Below, piece after piece: positions 26,484 through 36,118 of a DNA stretch of 64,000 nt; position 1 is the first letter of the stretch, and each line of letters opens with the position of its first letter. The DNA is taken from positions 1-64,000 of the forward strand of contig JAIYCB010000005.1 in assembly GCA_027488215.1 (NCBI GenBank). Direction: 5' to 3'. The DNA comes from Comamonadaceae bacterium. Lineage in GTDB: Bacteria > Pseudomonadota > Gammaproteobacteria > Burkholderiales > Burkholderiaceae_C. The notes under the pieces were generated by a model. It was not told the DNA's origin. It worked only from the letters and a program-made list of their open reading frames with translations, and did no database searches. A program made the position numbers and the translations under genes.

Positions 26484-27140
26484 TCAGCTGGCTTTCAGCC
26501 GTGAAACCATGAATTGCGAAGCATGAGTCAAATGCTCTTGGGCCAACTTCTCGGCCAGGTCTGCCTTTCCTTTGCCAATGGCATCCAAGATCTTGGCGTG
26601 TTGGTCCCAAATATCGCGAGGCTCTTGATCCTCGATCAACACTTCTCCCATCACGCGCTGCGTGTAGGTTAAATGTGTAGCCATGGCGGGACCAATGAGC
26701 GGATTACCAGACAGGCTGTACAAAAATTCATGGAACTTGATATCTGCCGCGATCATTTTGGTGATGGCACCACTGGCCACGGCTTTGCGTCCCAACTCAA
26801 TGATGGCCGAGCCTTGTTTCAAGGTCTGATCAGTGATACGGCCAGAGGCCAACCGGCAGGCCATTCCTTCTATGGCGGCACGCAATTCATAAATGTGGGC
26901 CACATGATCAGCATCCAGAGGCGCCACGATCAACCCACGACCAGGCGCATCTTTCAAAACGCCCTGATTGCGCAACAACAACAAAGCCTGTTGTACGGGC
27001 TGGCGTGAGACGCCCAGGACCAGTGCAATTTGCTCTTGGATGATCCGTTCGCCTGGACTCATTTTTCCAGACGCAATCTCTGCCAACAGAGCATCTTTGA
27101 CTTGGTCGACCAGGTTGGGTTGGTTGGCTATGGCTTTCAT
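26484..27140 (-). CDS. GntR-family regulator (FadR/FCD subfamily)
   Basis: A 218-residue regulator with an N-terminal winged helix (IQEQIALVLGVSRQPVQQALLLLRNQG) and an all-helical FCD ligand domain (ELRAAIEGMACRLA, then FHEFLYSLSGNPLI and a conserved histidine region DQHAKILDAI). FCD regulators usually bind an organic acid or CoA intermediate of the pathway they control. It lies 44 bases after the acyl-CoA ligase gene on the same strand, presumably one transcript, and probably acts on the 20-bp palindrome at 28787-28806. The 196 bases downstream to the P1 peptidase gene hold nothing recognisable. Confidence 0.88.
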   Translation of the reverse strand: MKAIANQPNLVDQVKDALLAEIASGKMSPGERIIQEQIALVLGVSRQPVQQALLLLRNQGVLKDAPGRGLIVAPLDADHVAHIYELRAAIEGMACRLASGRITDQTLKQGSAIIELGRKAVASGAITKMIAADIKFHEFLYSLSGNPLIGPAMATHLTYTQRVMGEVLIEDQEPRDIWDQHAKILDAIGKGKADLAEKLAQEHLTHASQFMVSRLKAS

Positions 27141-27184
27141 GTTCTACAAAGTCTATAGCAAGCGGGCATGTAATTGAGTCAGCG

Positions 27185-28744
27185 CTACTGAGCCGCTTGC
27201 AAGATCGATTGACGCAACACCCTGTGCAAGATCTTACCTGTGGCTGTTCGCGGCATCTCTTCGTCTTTGATGAACGCTATCGTTTGTGGACGTTTGTAAC
27301 CCGCCATTCGGGCTTTGCACCAGACAATCAGATCTTCTTCGGAAGCCTCAACCCCATGATGCAACACCACAAACGCATGCACTGACTCACCCCATTTGTC
27401 ATGGGGTACGCCCAGCACAGCGACATCCTTGACCTTTTCATGGGCGCCCAACACGCCCTCCACTTCTGAAGGGTAGATGTTTTCGCCACCGCTGATGATC
27501 ATGTTGCTTTTGCGATCGACCAAATGGATGAAACCGTCTTGGTCGCGCCGCGCCATGTCCCCTACCGAGCACCACTGCCCAGCAAATGCCTCTTTGGTTT
27601 TTTCTGGGTCTTTCCAGTAGCCATCAAAAACGTAGGGCGTTTTAGAAAAAAGCTCACCCACTTCGCCGTCTTGCACTTCTTGACCATCAGAATTTAACAA
27701 CTTGATAGCGCCCGATCCTGCCCACTCTCGGCCTACAGAACCTAACCGGTCAATTTGTTCATGGGGCCTGAGCAACGTGACCCAGCCAGCCTCTGTTGAG
27801 CCGTACAACTCATACAGCTTGCCGTTTTTGAAGAAAGACAAAATAGCCAATTTTGTATCTTTCCGCGCAGGCGCAGATGAGATCATTAACTTTTCAACAG
27901 CGGAAACATCGTACTTGGCCTTCACCTCCGAAGGCAATCCCAACATCATGATGTAGTGCGTGGGAACCAAAGAGGTGAATGTGATTTTTTCAGCTGACAA
28001 GGTGGCCAGCAATGTTTCTGGGTCAAAACTTTTGCGATCGTCGATGACGCAGGTGGCTCCCAACTGCGTGAAGGTGTGACTGAAATAGAGCGAATTGGCA
28101 TGACACATGGGCATCACCAAAAGAGCGGAGTCCTCTGCCTTAAAGCCCATCTCAAGCGCTGTAGCCAAGGCTATGAGAGAACTGCCCTCGTGGCTGCGAA
28201 CAGCGCCTTTGGGTCGCCCCGTCGTCCCCGAGGTGTACATCAACGCGCTCATATCGCTGGGCAAGACCGTGACCGGTGGCAAATTCAAGGGTGCCGTTGC
28301 CAAAACTTGCTCATAGGAAGTCCAACCACCATTGACAGTCTCTCCAATTGCAATAAAGGCTTTGTTGGGCAAATTCAATTTGGCGCGCAACGGCTCTACA
28401 CGTTCAATCAACTCATCTTGCACGATCATCGCCACTGCGCCACTGTGCTCCAAGATGTAATCAATTTCTGCCGTCATCAGCCGGAAGTTCAAAGGAACGG
28501 CCACGAGGCCTGCTCTGGCTAAACCCGCATACATCTCCATCCACTCAACACGGTTGTAGGCCAACAAGGCCACCCTGTCCCCCTTGGTCAAACCGAGCGC
28601 CAGCAAACCATTCGCCAATTGAGTTGCTCGTTCATGCCATTCTGCAAAGGTCAGAGAACGCACGGAATCTCTTGCGCCAATTTTGCTTGGCGTCAGGCGT
28701 GCATGGGTGGCAACCGCATCGGAAATATTCATCAAGCAATTCAT
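27185..28744 (-). CDS. AMP-dependent acyl-CoA synthetase (ANL superfamily)
   Basis: A 519-residue adenylate-forming ligase that would activate a carboxylic acid to its CoA thioester via an acyl-AMP. Motifs: phosphate loop TSGTTGRPKG (residues 171-180), YGSTEAGW (adenine/carboxylate site), WCSVGDMARRDQDGFIHLVDR with the hinge, GGENIYPSEVE and the catalytic lysine at about 504 in PRTATGKIL. No signal peptide. The substrate cannot be read, but the divergent partner is a ThDP-dependent lyase, so a 2-hydroxy acid is a reasonable guess. An alternative ATG at 28732 would shorten it by four residues. Confidence 0.9.
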   Translation of the reverse strand: MNCLMNISDAVATHARLTPSKIGARDSVRSLTFAEWHERATQLANGLLALGLTKGDRVALLAYNRVEWMEMYAGLARAGLVAVPLNFRLMTAEIDYILEHSGAVAMIVQDELIERVEPLRAKLNLPNKAFIAIGETVNGGWTSYEQVLATAPLNLPPVTVLPSDMSALMYTSGTTGRPKGAVRSHEGSSLIALATALEMGFKAEDSALLVMPMCHANSLYFSHTFTQLGATCVIDDRKSFDPETLLATLSAEKITFTSLVPTHYIMMLGLPSEVKAKYDVSAVEKLMISSAPARKDTKLAILSFFKNGKLYELYGSTEAGWVTLLRPHEQIDRLGSVGREWAGSGAIKLLNSDGQEVQDGEVGELFSKTPYVFDGYWKDPEKTKEAFAGQWCSVGDMARRDQDGFIHLVDRKSNMIISGGENIYPSEVEGVLGAHEKVKDVAVLGVPHDKWGESVHAFVVLHHGVEASEEDLIVWCKARMAGYKRPQTIAFIKDEEMPRTATGKILHRVLRQSILQAAQ

Positions 28745-28786
28745 GGTGGTCTGGGGCTAATGGCTGAAAATAGCCTTATTATTTCA

Positions 28787-28806
28787 GAACTCTGAATTCA
28801 GAGTTC
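28787..28806. promoter_or_regulatory. Perfect 20-bp palindrome, candidate operator
   Basis: GAACTCTGAATTCAGAGTTC is its own exact reverse complement. It lies in the 151-base region between the divergent acyl-CoA ligase and ThDP-enzyme genes, where both promoters must be. The locally encoded GntR/FCD protein is the obvious candidate binder. It does not show the GT-N3-AC core of FadR/PdhR sites, so the regulator match is inference from position. Confidence 0.6.
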
Positions 28807-28895
28807 ACTAGGGAAAGCCCCAATACACCTCGTCAATTGAAATTTGAATACTTGTTTCAAACCTTCACTCGTCGCTCACATTCAAACCCTCCACC

Positions 28896-30620
28896 ATGAC
28901 CACTCCGCAAATTTCCCCAGACAGTGCTGCGGCACTGATTGCCAAATTTCTGAAAGCCCGTGGTGTCAACCGCGTATTTGCCTTGTGCGGCGGGCACATC
29001 ATGCCGATCTGGATGCAAATCGATGCACAGGGCATTCAAATCGTGGACGTGCGAGATGAGCGAGCTGCGGTTTACATGGCCCACGCCCATTCGGAACTGA
29101 CAGGACAAATTGGTGTTGCACTGGTCACCGCAGGACCTGGTGTGACCAATGCCATGACGGGCATAGCCAATGCACACACAGCGCGTGCCTCTGTGCTCAT
29201 CCTCTCGGGTACCCCACCGCAAGCACAAGAAAACCGGGGCGCACTGCAAGACATGTCTCACATTGAGTTTGTGAAACCCCTTACCCGCTATGCACGCACC
29301 ATACGCCATCCAGACTTGGTATTGCAAGAACTGGACGAAGCAGTTTCTCGGGCGTTGGGCCACGGCGGCGAGCCAGGTCCCGCCTACTTGGATTTCCCAG
29401 TTGATACCTTGCGTGCCCGTGTAAGCCCTGCAGTTCAATTGGACGAATTTTTTCTAATGCGCGTTCAACAGAAAATATTGCCTGAGTTGACCGCTGCGCA
29501 AGCCGCCATGGAAATTTTGTGGCAAGCCAAACGCCCTCTGGTCATTTCAGGACGAGGCGCCCGAGGAGCCCAACAGGCTTTGATCAAATTCCTCGACAAA
29601 CTGGGCGCGCCGTATTTAGACACGGGCGAAAGTCGTGGGCTTGTGCCAGAAAGTCATCCGTCTGTGGTGGCCGCCATGCGGGGCTCGGTCATGTCGCAAG
29701 CCGATGTGGTGGTGACACTGGGCCGCAAGCTCGACTTCCAATTGGCCTACGGCTCGCCTGCTGTATTCGGCGATGCCAAGTTTGTGCGCATTGCCGACTG
29801 CGCTTCAGAGCTGAGAGACAACCGCAGGGGCGCAGCAGAGGTTTATGCCAGCGTCTCTTGCACACTCGAAACAATCTTAGAACTGGCTGGCAATCGAGCG
29901 CCACAAACAGATCGCGAATGGGCTGCACAAATCAGACAACAACATGAACAACGGGCTGACAAATTGGTCACGAGCATGCAAGAAGCTCCAGCTGGCAGCG
30001 ATGGTTTGATGCACCCCAACAAGCTACTGGCGGCCTTGCGTGCCGAATTGCCAGAAGATGCCGTGGTGGTCGCGGACGGAGGAGACTTTCTGAGCTTTGC
30101 GCGAGTAGGCTTGCCGGCAGCAACCTACCTCGATCCTGGATCTTTAGGCTGCATTGGCGTAGGCACACCTTTTGGTATTGCCGCCAGTTTGGCACTGCCC
30201 GAGAGAACCGTGGTGGTGGCCACAGGAGATGGTGCTTTTGGCTTCAACGCCATGGAAATCGACACAGCAGTCAGGCACAAAGCACCGGTGTTGATTGTGG
30301 TGGCCAACAATGGCGCTTGGGCCATTGAGGTCAGAGATCAACTTGAAACGCACGGCAAGGTCATAGGGACGCAATTGCAATTTGCCGACCATGCCGCCTT
30401 GGCGCGGGCCTTTGGCATGCACGGCGAAAGGGTGACATCTGCGGATGATTTACCCGCCGCCATTCAACGTGCCTTGGCCAACAGGCCTGCCTTGCTGGAT
30501 GTGTTGGTCACGCCCGAGGCTGCGTCATCTGATGCCAAATCAGGCCTGGCATGGGTACCAGACCTTCAGGCCTTGGGTGCTTGGGACCATGCTGAGAAGA
30601 ATTGGCGAGGACAGGTCTGA
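28896..30620 (+). CDS. ThDP-dependent enzyme of the ILVBL/2-hydroxyacyl-CoA lyase type
   Basis: A 574-residue thiamine-diphosphate enzyme. The N-terminal domain has the catalytic glutamate E55 (DVRDERAAVYMA) and VALVTAGPGVTNAMTGIANA; the C-terminal domain has the cofactor motif GDGAFGF at 444-450 ending in Asn471/472. The pattern GGHIMP, then QENRGALQ, then DGGDF, then YLDPGSLGCIGVG resembles the animal ILVBL/HACL2 proteins more than anabolic acetolactate synthase, and no regulatory-subunit gene is near. With the divergent acyl-CoA ligase it may cleave 2-hydroxyacyl-CoA to formyl-CoA and an aldehyde. An acetolactate-synthase-like or benzaldehyde-lyase-like activity is the main alternative. 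Confidence 0.8.
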   Translation: MTTPQISPDSAAALIAKFLKARGVNRVFALCGGHIMPIWMQIDAQGIQIVDVRDERAAVYMAHAHSELTGQIGVALVTAGPGVTNAMTGIANAHTARASVLILSGTPPQAQENRGALQDMSHIEFVKPLTRYARTIRHPDLVLQELDEAVSRALGHGGEPGPAYLDFPVDTLRARVSPAVQLDEFFLMRVQQKILPELTAAQAAMEILWQAKRPLVISGRGARGAQQALIKFLDKLGAPYLDTGESRGLVPESHPSVVAAMRGSVMSQADVVVTLGRKLDFQLAYGSPAVFGDAKFVRIADCASELRDNRRGAAEVYASVSCTLETILELAGNRAPQTDREWAAQIRQQHEQRADKLVTSMQEAPAGSDGLMHPNKLLAALRAELPEDAVVVADGGDFLSFARVGLPAATYLDPGSLGCIGVGTPFGIAASLALPERTVVVATGDGAFGFNAMEIDTAVRHKAPVLIVVANNGAWAIEVRDQLETHGKVIGTQLQFADHAALARAFGMHGERVTSADDLPAAIQRALANRPALLDVLVTPEAASSDAKSGLAWVPDLQALGAWDHAEKNWRGQV

Positions 30621-30713
30621 GGCTGTCAACAGCTTTGCCCGATGTTGCTTGGCAAAGTCTGTCAGTGGTGAGTCGAGCACAAGCTATCAAATGCGAACTG
30701 ACGAGTTCAAGTA

Positions 30714-30753
30714 CTTATAAAAAGTCACTTTGTAGCGTTTTACAAAGTGACTT
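30714..30753 (-). terminator. Strong terminator of the CAT-anticodon tRNA
   Basis: AAGTCACTTTGTA (30722-30734) pairs perfectly, 13 of 13, with TACAAAGTGACTT (30741-30753) over a 6-base loop. On the minus strand the hairpin is followed by a short T tract (TTTATAAG), 12 bases past the tRNA 3' end. It may also stop plus-strand transcription from the ThDP-enzyme gene. Confidence 0.7.
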
Positions 30754-30765
30754 CAAGTATTGAAA

Positions 30766-30842
30766 TGGTAGGGCGTGACAGACTTGAACTGTCGACCAAA
30801 GGATTATGAGTCCTCTGCTCTAACCAACTGAGCTAACGCCCC
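30766..30842 (-). tRNA. tRNA with CAT anticodon (Ile2 or elongator Met)
   Basis: A 77-base cloverleaf on the minus strand: D arm TAGCTCAGTTGGTTAGAGC, anticodon stem-loop AGGA-CTCATAA-TCCT, T arm GACAG-TTCAAGT-CTGTC and encoded ACCA. The anticodon is CAT. The variable loop TTGGTC and the anticodon-stem surroundings resemble E. coli tRNA-Ile2, whose C34 is changed to lysidine to read AUA, but elongator Met cannot be excluded. The first acceptor pair is G-U. It is not an initiator, since the anticodon stem lacks three G-C pairs. Confidence 0.85.
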
Positions 30843-30877
30843 CACCGAAGCCTTGATTGTAGTGGGCCGAAGAGGTC

Positions 30878-31882
30878 TTATTTGGACTGGCTCAGCGCGT
30901 TGCTGACCAAGCGCGAGGTGATGTTGACGATCTGAATCATGCGGTCATAGGGCATGCGGGTGGGACCAATGACGCCCAGGGTACCCACAATCTGGCCGTC
31001 GACTTCGTAGGGCGAACTGACGACAGACAGCTCTTGCATCGGCACGATCTGGCTTTCGCCGCCGATGTAAATGCGCACGCCTTCGGCCTGGCTGGACACG
31101 TCCAGCAAACGCATGAGCTGAGTTTTTTGTTCAAACAACTCAAACGCCCGACGCAAGTGACCCATGTCGCTGGAAAAGTCGCTCACTGAAAGCAAGTTGC
31201 GTTCGCCCGCGATCACCACCTCGTTCTGGTCATCCGACAAGGCCTCAGAGCTGACCTGCACGGCCGCTTGCATGAGCGTGGCGATTTCGCTTTGCAAGCT
31301 GACCAACTCTTGCTGAACACGGGCGCGCACTTGCTCGATGGCCATGCCCGCATAGTGGGTGTTCAGAAAGTTCGAGGTTTCGATCAACTGACTTTGCGAA
31401 TAGTCGGTCTCGGTGAAAAGGATGCGGTTTTGCACATCGCCTTCGGGCGAGACGATGATGACCAACAAACGCCGCTCGGACAGGCGCAAAAACTCGATGT
31501 GCCGAAACACCGAGGCCCGGCGCGGCGTCATGACCACGCCCACAAAATGAGACAGGTTAGACAACAAGTTGGCGGCGCTGGCGATCACTTTTTGTGGCTG
31601 GTCGGGCGTAAGGGTTGGGGTGTCCAGACCCTCGCGCTGCACGGTGAGCATGGTGTCCACAAACAGGCGGTAACCCCGGCTGGTCGGAATGCGTCCGGCT
31701 GAGGTGTGTGGACTGGCAATCAGGCCCAACTCTTCCAGGTCAGACATGACGTTGCGGATGGTGGCGGGCGACAAATCCAGGCCCGAGGCTTTGGAGAGCG
31801 TGCGCGAGCCCACGGGTTGGCCGTCCGCAATGTAGCGTTCCACCAGGGCTTTCAGCAATAACTTGGCACGATCATCTAGCAT
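30878..31882 (-). CDS. hrcA: Heat-inducible transcription repressor HrcA
   Basis: A 334-residue repressor of heat-shock genes through CIRCE operators. The winged helix near the N-terminus ([31 protein letters not shown]) is followed by [25 protein letters not shown], both standard for HrcA, and a GAF-like domain with [17 protein letters not shown] see no CIRCE in the 28 bases between it and the divergent nadK, nor grpE/dnaK in the window. Confidence 0.96.
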   Translation of the reverse strand: MLDDRAKLLLKALVERYIADGQPVGSRTLSKASGLDLSPATIRNVMSDLEELGLIASPHTSAGRIPTSRGYRLFVDTMLTVQREGLDTPTLTPDQPQKVIASAANLLSNLSHFVGVVMTPRRASVFRHIEFLRLSERRLLVIIVSPEGDVQNRILFTETDYSQSQLIETSNFLNTHYAGMAIEQVRARVQQELVSLQSEIATLMQAAVQVSSEALSDDQNEVVIAGERNLLSVSDFSSDMGHLRRAFELFEQKTQLMRLLDVSSQAEGVRIYIGGESQIVPMQELSVVSSPYEVDGQIVGTLGVIGPTRMPYDRMIQIVNITSRLVSNALSQSK

Positions 31883-31910
31883 GTGGTCATTTTAATGATG
31901 TAATTTAAGA

Positions 31911-32804
31911 ATGAGATCCAAGTTTCGTCACGTTGCACTTTTTGGCAAATACCACACCACCGCCCACGGTGGTGCGCTGGAGAGTTCACGCCGCGCCCTG
32001 GACGACGTGGCCCAGTTCTTGACGCGACAAGGCTGCGATGTGGTGCTGGACCAGGAAACCGCATCACACACGGGCCTGAACCAATACCCTGTGCTGGAAA
32101 TGGCTGAAATTGGCACACAGTGTGATTTGGGGCTGGTGATTGGCGGCGATGGCACCATGCTCGGCATTGGCCGCCAGATGGCGCGTTATGGCCTGCCCCT
32201 GATGGGCATCAACCAGGGAAGGCTGGGCTTCATCACAGACATCCCCCTCCTGAGCTATCAGCATGTGTTGCTGCCCATGTTGCAGGGCCATCACCAAACC
32301 GAAGACCGCAGCTTGCTGCAAGCCCAAGTCATGCGCGACCAGCGCTGCGTTTTCAGCGCTTTGGCCATGAACGATGTAGTGGTCAATCGGGGAGGCACCT
32401 CGGGCATGGTTGAGTTACGCATCGAAGTGGACGGTCATTTTGTATCCAACCAACGCGCCGATGGTCTGATCATTGCGACCCCCACGGGTTCTACAGCGTA
32501 CTCACTCTCGGTCGGCGGCCCCTTGATGCACCCCTCGATTGGCGGCTGGGTGATGGCGCCGATTGCTCCGCACACGCTGTCCAACCGTCCCATCGTGTTG
32601 CCCGAGTCGTCCCAGATCAGCATCGAAATCGTGGCGGGCCGTTATGTCAGCGCCAACTTCGACATGCAGTCCCTGGCCGACCTGATCCTGGGTGATCGGA
32701 TCATGGTGCAGCGATCTGAACACAAGGTGCGCTTTTTACACCCTGCTGGCTGGAACTACTTCGACACCCTGCGCAAAAAAATGCATTGGAATGAGGGCGC
32801 ATAA
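31911..32804 (+). CDS. nadK: NAD kinase
   Basis: A 297-residue enzyme making NADP from NAD and ATP. The [11 protein letters not shown] motif, the [10 protein letters not shown] segment, NDVVVNRG and the conserved [15 protein letters not shown] are all present. Position between hrcA (divergent) and recN (3 bases downstream) is the common arrangement in betaproteobacteria, so it is likely co-transcribed with recN and rapZ. Confidence 0.96.
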   Translation: MRSKFRHVALFGKYHTTAHGGALESSRRALDDVAQFLTRQGCDVVLDQETASHTGLNQYPVLEMAEIGTQCDLGLVIGGDGTMLGIGRQMARYGLPLMGINQGRLGFITDIPLLSYQHVLLPMLQGHHQTEDRSLLQAQVMRDQRCVFSALAMNDVVVNRGGTSGMVELRIEVDGHFVSNQRADGLIIATPTGSTAYSLSVGGPLMHPSIGGWVMAPIAPHTLSNRPIVLPESSQISIEIVAGRYVSANFDMQSLADLILGDRIMVQRSEHKVRFLHPAGWNYFDTLRKKMHWNEGA

Positions 32805-32807
32805 GCC

Positions 32808-34502
32808 GTGGCACTGACGCACATCACCCTGCGCGACTTTGTGATCGTGCACGAACTGGCGCTGGACCTGAACACAGGCTTCAGCGTGTTGACCGGCGAG
32901 ACCGGGGCGGGTAAATCCATTTTGATCGACGCCTTGCAACTGGCCTTGGGTGCTCGAGCCGATGCCAGCGTGGTGCGCGAAGGCGCCAGCCGCTGCGAGG
33001 TCTGCGCCGAATTTGAACCCACGCCCCGCATTCAGGCATGGCTTGAAGATGCAGGGTTTGAAGCCAGCGCTAATTTGCTGCTGCGCCGCACCGTGGACAC
33101 CGCTGGCAAAAGCCGCGCCTGGATCAACGGCAGCCCCGCCACAGCCACCCAACTGCGCGAGCTGGGCGAGCAGTTGCTGGACATCCATGGCCAACACGCC
33201 TGGCAAAGCCTGACCCGACCGGACGCGGTGCGCGGCTTGCTTGATGCCTATGCGGGCACTGACACTCGCCCGCTGAAAGCTGCGTGGCAAGCCTGGCGCC
33301 AGGCCCAGCAGACGCTGGCCGACGCCTTGCAAGCGCAGAGCACTTTGGCCAATGAACGCGAGCGGCTGGCCTGGCAAATTGGCGAGCTGGAAAAGCTCAA
33401 CCCACAAGTGGATGAATGGCAACTGCTGAGCACCCAGCACAGCCGATTGGCCAATGCGCAAGCGTTGATCGATGGGGCCAACCAGAGCACCGCCTTGCTC
33501 GAAGGCGAAGACAACGGCGATGCTGAAGGCGCTTTGCGCCAACTCTCTCGTGCCATCCAGAACTTGCAGTCGCTGGGTCAGTTTGAGCCAGAGTTCCAGG
33601 CCTTGGCCGATGTTTTGGCGTCGGCCCAGGCCCAGGCCGAAGACGTGGCGTACAGCCTGCACGCCTATCTGCGCAAAACAGACCTGGACCCAGCCCAACT
33701 GGCAGAGATCGACGAGCGCATGGGCCTTTGGCTCTCGCTGGCCCGTCGCTACAAAAAAACACCCGACGAACTCCCCCTGAGCTTGAAAACCTGGCGACAG
33801 GAACTGGCGCAACTCGATGCCGCAGCTGACCTGGACAGCCTGCAAAAAGCCGAACAAGCTGCCCACAAAGCGTGCCTGCAAGCAGCCAAAACCGTTTCAC
33901 AGCAACGCCAAAAGGCAGCCAAACCATTGGCCCAAGCCGTCAGCAGCGCCATGCAGCAACTGGGCATGCAAGGCGGCCGCTTTGAGGTCCAGCTGCAAAC
34001 TCTGGACGCTCCCGCTCAACACGGCCTCGAAGAAGTCAGCTTTCTGGTTGCAGGGCACGAAGGCAGCACACCCCGGCCCGTGGGCAAAGTGGCCTCGGGC
34101 GGCGAGCTCTCGCGCATTGCGCTGGCCATTGCCGTGACCACCAGCGAATTGGGGGAAGCGGGCACCCTGATCTTTGACGAAGTCGATTCCGGCGTCGGCG
34201 GTGCGGTGGCCGAAACCGTGGGCCGCCTGATGAAGCAATTGGGCCAACACCGCCAGGTGCTGGCAGTGACCCATCTGCCCCAGGTGGCTGCATGCGCAGA
34301 CCACCATCTGCTGGTCAGCAAAGCCACTGCCAAGGGCCAGGTCAGCAGCCAGGTTCGCGGTGTGCAGGGCGAAGAGCGCGTGAGCGAGATCGCCCGCATG
34401 CTGGGCGGCGAAAAGCTGTCGGCCACCACCTTGGCCCATGCCCGCGAAATGTTGGGCGATGCCCCGTTAAAACCCCAAGGCCGCAAAGCCACACAAAGCT
34501 GA
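32808..34502 (+). CDS. recN: DNA repair protein RecN
   Basis: A 564-residue SMC-like ATPase acting in double-strand-break repair. The N-terminal Walker A is [20 protein letters not shown]; the middle is a long charged coiled coil; the C-terminal lobe has [16 protein letters not shown] and the Walker [14 protein letters not shown]. The start codon at 32808 is GTG, three bases after the nadK stop. Length is typical. Confidence 0.96.
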   Translation: MALTHITLRDFVIVHELALDLNTGFSVLTGETGAGKSILIDALQLALGARADASVVREGASRCEVCAEFEPTPRIQAWLEDAGFEASANLLLRRTVDTAGKSRAWINGSPATATQLRELGEQLLDIHGQHAWQSLTRPDAVRGLLDAYAGTDTRPLKAAWQAWRQAQQTLADALQAQSTLANERERLAWQIGELEKLNPQVDEWQLLSTQHSRLANAQALIDGANQSTALLEGEDNGDAEGALRQLSRAIQNLQSLGQFEPEFQALADVLASAQAQAEDVAYSLHAYLRKTDLDPAQLAEIDERMGLWLSLARRYKKTPDELPLSLKTWRQELAQLDAAADLDSLQKAEQAAHKACLQAAKTVSQQRQKAAKPLAQAVSSAMQQLGMQGGRFEVQLQTLDAPAQHGLEEVSFLVAGHEGSTPRPVGKVASGGELSRIALAIAVTTSELGEAGTLIFDEVDSGVGGAVAETVGRLMKQLGQHRQVLAVTHLPQVAACADHHLLVSKATAKGQVSSQVRGVQGEERVSEIARMLGGEKLSATTLAHAREMLGDAPLKPQGRKATQS

Positions 34503-34504
34503 GC

Positions 34505-35362
34505 ATGGACATCATCCTCATCACCGGCATGTCCGGCTCCGGCAAATCGGTGGCATTGCATGCGCTCGAAGACGCGGGGTATTACTGTGTAGACAACCTG
34601 CCCCCCGAACTGTTGATCCCCTTCGTCAAGCTGGAGCAGCAACAAAAAGAAGAACGCCTGGCGATTGCGATTGACGTGCGCAGTGCCAACTCGCTGCACC
34701 TGATGCCCGAGCAAATGGCATTGCTGCGCGACATGGGCATAACCGTAAAATCGGTGTTTCTCGACGCCAGCTCAGACACATTGCAACGCAGGTACTCGGA
34801 AACACGACGCAAGCACCCTTTGTCGGGCGGCAGCAAACCCCAAAGCGACAAGGCGCTTTTTGAAACCATTCAGTTCGAACGTGAACTGCTGTCCGAGTTG
34901 CGCGAACGCGCCCACGTCATTGACACCAGTTTGCTGCGCTCGGCCCAACTCCAAACCTACATCAAGACCCTGGTCAGCGCCCCTTCTGCCCAGCTGACAT
35001 TGGTCTTCGAGTCGTTTGGTTTCAAACGCGGCATCCCCACCGATGCCGACTATGTTTTTGATATCCGCATGCTGCCCAACCCGCATTACGAAAGCGCCTT
35101 GAAACCCCTCACCGGGCGTGACGAGCCGGTGCAGACCTACCTGCGCCAGTCTGAAGAATTCGTGCAGATGCAGCAGCAGATCGAAGGGTTTTTGAAGCAG
35201 TGGATTCCGGCCATTGAGCGCGACCACCGCAGCTACGTCACGGTGGCCATCGGTTGTACCGGGGGGCAGCACCGTTCGGTGTTCATGGTCGAGCAGCTGG
35301 CCCAAAACTTCAGTACGCGGTGGCTCACCCTGAAACGACACCGAGAGCTGGACGCAAGATGA
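34505..35362 (+). CDS. rapZ: RNase adapter protein RapZ (YvcJ family nucleotide-binding protein)
   Basis: A 285-residue protein with Walker [19 protein letters not shown] at the start and the conserved C-terminal segments [30 protein letters not shown] and the final TLKRHRELD. In E. coli RapZ guides RNase E to the small RNA GlmZ and senses glucosamine-6-phosphate; the role in this organism is inferred by family. I start at ATG 34505, three bases after the recN stop; the open frame inside recN is not coding. The 111 bases after it hold no gene. Confidence 0.94.
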   Translation: MDIILITGMSGSGKSVALHALEDAGYYCVDNLPPELLIPFVKLEQQQKEERLAIAIDVRSANSLHLMPEQMALLRDMGITVKSVFLDASSDTLQRRYSETRRKHPLSGGSKPQSDKALFETIQFERELLSELRERAHVIDTSLLRSAQLQTYIKTLVSAPSAQLTLVFESFGFKRGIPTDADYVFDIRMLPNPHYESALKPLTGRDEPVQTYLRQSEEFVQMQQQIEGFLKQWIPAIERDHRSYVTVAIGCTGGQHRSVFMVEQLAQNFSTRWLTLKRHRELDAR

Positions 35363-35473
35363 GCCTCGGTGCTCAACACCGGTTCATTGATTCAACAACT
35401 TGTTTGCACCGCTTCGCGCTGAAGATACTGCGTCCTGCTTTTTTTTGAGTAGGGTCCAAGACACCCAAGTGCC

Positions 35474-36103
35474 TCAACCCAACCCCTTTTCCAGCATGCC
35501 GATCACTTCATCGGCAAAGGCTGCGTAGCTGATGGGTCCACCCGGACGCAGCCAAGTGAAGGTCCAGTTGATCATGCCCAGCAGCATCATGGTCAGGGCG
35601 GTCTGATTGGTGGGGGTCAGGCGCTGGGGGTAGGCGCGCTTCATGAAGCGGGTCATGGCAGCCACGATATCGCGCTGACGGTTCAGGATCAGCTCACGCG
35701 GCGATACCCGCACCGAGCCCAGCGCCGGGTCAGGCGCATCGCTCAAAAACTGGGTGTCATTGAGCAAAGCCGCGTGGCGGGTAGCGGAGGTTTCGTACTC
35801 TTGCAAAAATGCCCGAACCAGCTCGTGCAGCGTGGCCCGATCATCCAGGTTCTTGCGCTGCGCAATCGCCTCCGTTTGTGCAATCAAGGCCAACAAGCGC
35901 TGGGTGTGACGGTCCAGCAAGTCAAACAGAATGGCTTCCTTGCTCTCGTAATAGTGGTACAGCCTGGCCTTGGAGGTGCCGCACGCGGTGGCGATTTCGT
36001 TCATGCTGGCAGCGGGGTAACTGCTTTGCGCAAAGCACTGCGCCGCGATGTCCAGAATCGCGTCGCGCTTGATGTCGTGGGTAGCGGATTTGGGTCGGGC
36101 CAT
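35474..36103 (-). CDS. TetR-family transcriptional regulator
   Basis: A 209-residue regulator with an N-terminal helix-turn-helix (ILDIAAQCFAQSSYPAASMNEIATACGTSKARLYHYYESKEAILFDLL) of TetR type and a helical C-terminal domain with MTMMLLGMINWTFTWLRPGGPIS, resembling regulators of fatty-acid or aromatic degradation genes. No obvious target gene is adjacent: downstream on the same strand is only rapZ's convergent end, and upstream is the cyclo-ligase gene 15 bases away. Confidence 0.9.
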   Translation of the reverse strand: MARPKSATHDIKRDAILDIAAQCFAQSSYPAASMNEIATACGTSKARLYHYYESKEAILFDLLDRHTQRLLALIAQTEAIAQRKNLDDRATLHELVRAFLQEYETSATRHAALLNDTQFLSDAPDPALGSVRVSPRELILNRQRDIVAAMTRFMKRAYPQRLTPTNQTALTMMLLGMINWTFTWLRPGGPISYAAFADEVIGMLEKGLG

Positions 36104-36118
36104 GGTTTTTCAGTTGGC

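Noticed and set aside
28896..30620. Acetolactate synthase large subunit (ilvB) or oxalyl-CoA decarboxylase
   Set aside because: No small-subunit gene follows, the pattern is closer to ILVBL, and no formyl-CoA transferase gene is near; kept only as alternatives.
31883..31910. CIRCE operator in front of hrcA
   Set aside because: The 28-base gap to nadK does not contain the TTAGCACTC-N9-GAGTGCTAA pattern or a near version.
32736..33881. A 381-codon minus-strand frame inside recN
   Set aside because: Antisense of a clear recN with an intact SMC-like pattern; no motif of its own.
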